DNA from: Brevundimonas sp. UBA5713
Lineage (GTDB): Bacteria > Pseudomonadota > Alphaproteobacteria > Caulobacterales > Caulobacteraceae
Assembly (NCBI RefSeq): GCF_002419815.1
Contig: NZ_DIGV01000057.1
Location: forward strand, 8,727 to 15,518
Direction: 5' to 3'
DNA: 6,792 nucleotides
Below, one piece after another: positions 5,309-6,792 of the stretch. Numbering within the stretch: position 1 is the first letter of the stretch; each line of letters begins with the position of its first letter. The notes beneath the pieces were generated by a model that saw nothing but the letters and a program-made list of their open reading frames with translations, did no database searches and was not told the origin of the DNA. The position numbers and the translations under genes are program-made.

Positions 5309-6792
5309 CGGCAGGTCGCGAACCTTGGGTTCACGCGCCCAATGGCGCACCGGCCCCACATTGATGAGATCCTCAATCGGCACCACGCCCTCGTCCTTTT
5401 CGACATTGGCCTTGTCGAGCAGGACTTGCGTGCCCTTGCAGTGGGCAATGGTCTTGCAATGGGCGAAGGCATCGGCGAACCACTGGATCGCCGCGGCATT
5501 CTTGGTCAGCTTTTCCGCCGCATCCGGCATGAGGATGGAGGCCACGGCGTCGAACACGACAGACGGCGCGCCTTCCAGCTTTTCGTCGGCCTTCAGTTCG
5601 CCGCCCTTGACCTTCAGGCCGCCAACCTTGGGGGCCACCAGTTTCACGCTGCCGCCGGCCTTCTCGACATCGGCCTTCAGCTTATCGATGCTTTCCTTGT
5701 CCGAGCCTTCCGCGAACAGGATGCCGATGGTGCGGCCTTCAAAGGTCTTCTTGGCCTGCTTCTGGATCGACAGGGCATCCGACGGCTTCATATCCACCGG
5801 TTCCTTGGCCGCCTTGGCCTTTTCAGGCAGATCCATCGCCAGACCATCCGCGATGCGCTTGGCCATGTCCTCGTCGATGTTTCTCAGGCGCGACAGCACA
5901 CGGGTGCGGACATGCTCGAGGTTGACCTTGGATAGCTCGAACACGATGGCATCGCGAATGTGGGCCTGTTCGTTCTCGGTCTGCGAGCGGTAGAACAGGC
6001 GCGCCTGCGAATAGTGGTCGGCAAAGGTGTCGGCGCGGATACGCAGCTTTTCACTGCCGTCATTGCGCTCGCCGTTTTCGCGGAAAGAGGTGAAACCGGT
6101 TTCGGGGCAGGCGCGCGGGCCGGAGTTTTCGCCCGCCTCATCAAGGCTGTTCGGCTCATAGTTGGCGCGGCCCACCGGCACCTGCGTCTGCATCAGCCCG
6201 TCGCGCTGGAAATTGTGGAACGGGCATTTCGGCGCATTGATGGGGATCTGGTGGAAGTTCGTCGTGCCCAGACGCGACTTCTGCGTATCAAGGTACGAGA
6301 ACAGACGCCCTTGCAGCAGCGGGTCATTGGTAAAGTCGATACCGGGGATCAGGTTCGACGGCAGGAAGGCAGCCTGCTCGGTCTCTGCAAAGAAGTTGTC
6401 GACGTTGCGGTTCAGCGTCATGCGGCCGATGATTTCGACCGCAATCTCTTCTTCGGGGATCAGCTTGGTTGCATCCAGCACGTCATACGGCTGTTTGGAC
6501 GCCCATGCCTCATCGAAAACCTGAACGCCAAGGTCCCACTGCGGATAGTCACCGTTCTCGATAGCTTCATACAGGTCACGGCGGTGGAAGTCGGGATCGG
6601 CACCGGCGATTTTGACCGCCTCGTCCCAGGTGGTGCTCTCGATGCCCAGCACCGGCTTCCAGTGGAATTTCACGAACTTGCCTTCGCCCTTGGCGTTCAC
6701 AAAGCGGAAGGTGTGGACACCAAAGCCTTCGATGGTCCGCAGCGAACGCGGGATGCCACGGTCAGACATGGCCCACATGATCATGTGCATGG
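5306..6792 (-). CDS. katE: Large-subunit (clade II, HPII/KatE-like) catalase, N-terminus missing
   Basis: The C-terminal 494 residues of a haem catalase (2 H2O2 to 2 H2O + O2); the open frame runs off the right edge, so the Met codon at 6790 is internal. The fragment begins at MHMIMWAMSDRGIPRS, which aligns with about residue 250 of E. coli HPII, so roughly 250 residues, including the catalytic His and Asn, lie outside. Seen here: the haem-ligand motif RLFSYLDTQ (162-170, Tyr166), NFHQIPINAPKCPFHNFQRD (178-197), GRANYEPNS (207-215), then a Lys/Ala-rich linker (about 320-348) and a C-terminal flavodoxin/amidotransferase-like domain from about FEGRTIGILFAEG (350-362). That extra domain marks large-subunit catalases and rules out the small-subunit type. 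Position 143 is Leu where HPII has the crosslinking His392. The symbol is by family resemblance; katC or katG-like local names are possible alternatives only for the former. Confidence 0.95.
   Translation of the reverse strand, partial: MHMIMWAMSDRGIPRSLRTIEGFGVHTFRFVNAKGEGKFVKFHWKPVLGIESTTWDEAVKIAGADPDFHRRDLYEAIENGDYPQWDLGVQVFDEAWASKQPYDVLDATKLIPEEEIAVEIIGRMTLNRNVDNFFAETEQAAFLPSNLIPGIDFTNDPLLQGRLFSYLDTQKSRLGTTNFHQIPINAPKCPFHNFQRDGLMQTQVPVGRANYEPNSLDEAGENSGPRACPETGFTSFRENGERNDGSEKLRIRADTFADHYSQARLFYRSQTENEQAHIRDAIVFELSKVNLEHVRTRVLSRLRNIDEDMAKRIADGLAMDLPEKAKAAKEPVDMKPSDALSIQKQAKKTFEGRTIGILFAEGSDKESIDKLKADVEKAGGSVKLVAPKVGGLKVKGGELKADEKLEGAPSVVFDAVASILMPDAAEKLTKNAAAIQWFADAFAHCKTIAHCKGTQVLLDKANVEKDEGVVPIEDLINVGPVRHWAREPKVRDLP

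Noticed and set aside
4520..5935. A long plus-strand open frame (471 codons) antisense to the hemerythrin-like gene and catalase
   Set aside because: It lies opposite two genes with clear family motifs and good ribosome sites, has no recognisable domain, and its Leu/Gly/Arg/His-rich composition is what the reverse strand of GC-rich codons gives.
6788..6790. Met codon near the right edge as a true catalase start
   Set aside because: The frame stays open to the edge and the residues match the middle of large catalases, so this Met is internal and the gene is cut by the window rather than truncated.
1..6792. Defence system, prophage, insertion sequence or CRISPR array
   Set aside because: The helicase plus nuclease pairing can look like a defence system, but the motifs and gene order match the ligase-associated repair cluster. 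I saw no transposase, terminal repeats, direct-repeat array or change in base composition.

Overview
This is a GC-rich bacterial window with dense, tightly packed genes. Codon use and protein sequence suggest an alphaproteobacterium; I cannot name the genus from the sequence alone. Five genes and a 44-residue gene tail fill almost all of it, in two convergent blocks. I see no mobile element, CRISPR array, tRNA or rRNA.

Plus-strand block (1-3324): the C-terminal end of an ATP-dependent DNA ligase, a complete Lhr-type DEXH-box helicase (134-2605) and a complete calcineurin-like metallophosphoesterase of the PdeM type (2605-3324). The genes overlap by 4 bases (ATGA) and by 1 base (TGATG), so they are almost certainly co-transcribed and translationally coupled. 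This is the known ligase-associated DNA-repair cluster (exonuclease, ligase, Lhr helicase, PdeM nuclease). The exonuclease gene, if present, would lie upstream of the window.

Minus-strand block (6792-3311), read right to left: a large-subunit (clade II, KatE/HPII-like) catalase whose N-terminus is outside the window; 12 bases later a hemerythrin-HHE-like protein with lysine/alanine-rich ends; a strong hairpin with a T tract that looks like an intrinsic terminator; then a DAO-family FAD-dependent oxidoreductase with its own strong Shine-Dalgarno site. Catalase and hemerythrin look like one peroxide/redox-stress transcription unit. The oxidoreductase may be read through from it or have its own promoter in the 75-base gap.

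The two blocks meet tail to tail with a 14-base overlap of coding sequence and no terminator between them. One block repairs DNA and the other removes peroxide, so the adjacency is thematically suggestive, but nothing in the sequence shows joint regulation. Overall this is a mostly recognisable chromosomal region. The best leads are the lysine-rich hemerythrin coupled to catalase, the catalase lacking the histidine used for the HPII His-Tyr crosslink, and the hairpin just upstream of the oxidoreductase ribosome site.
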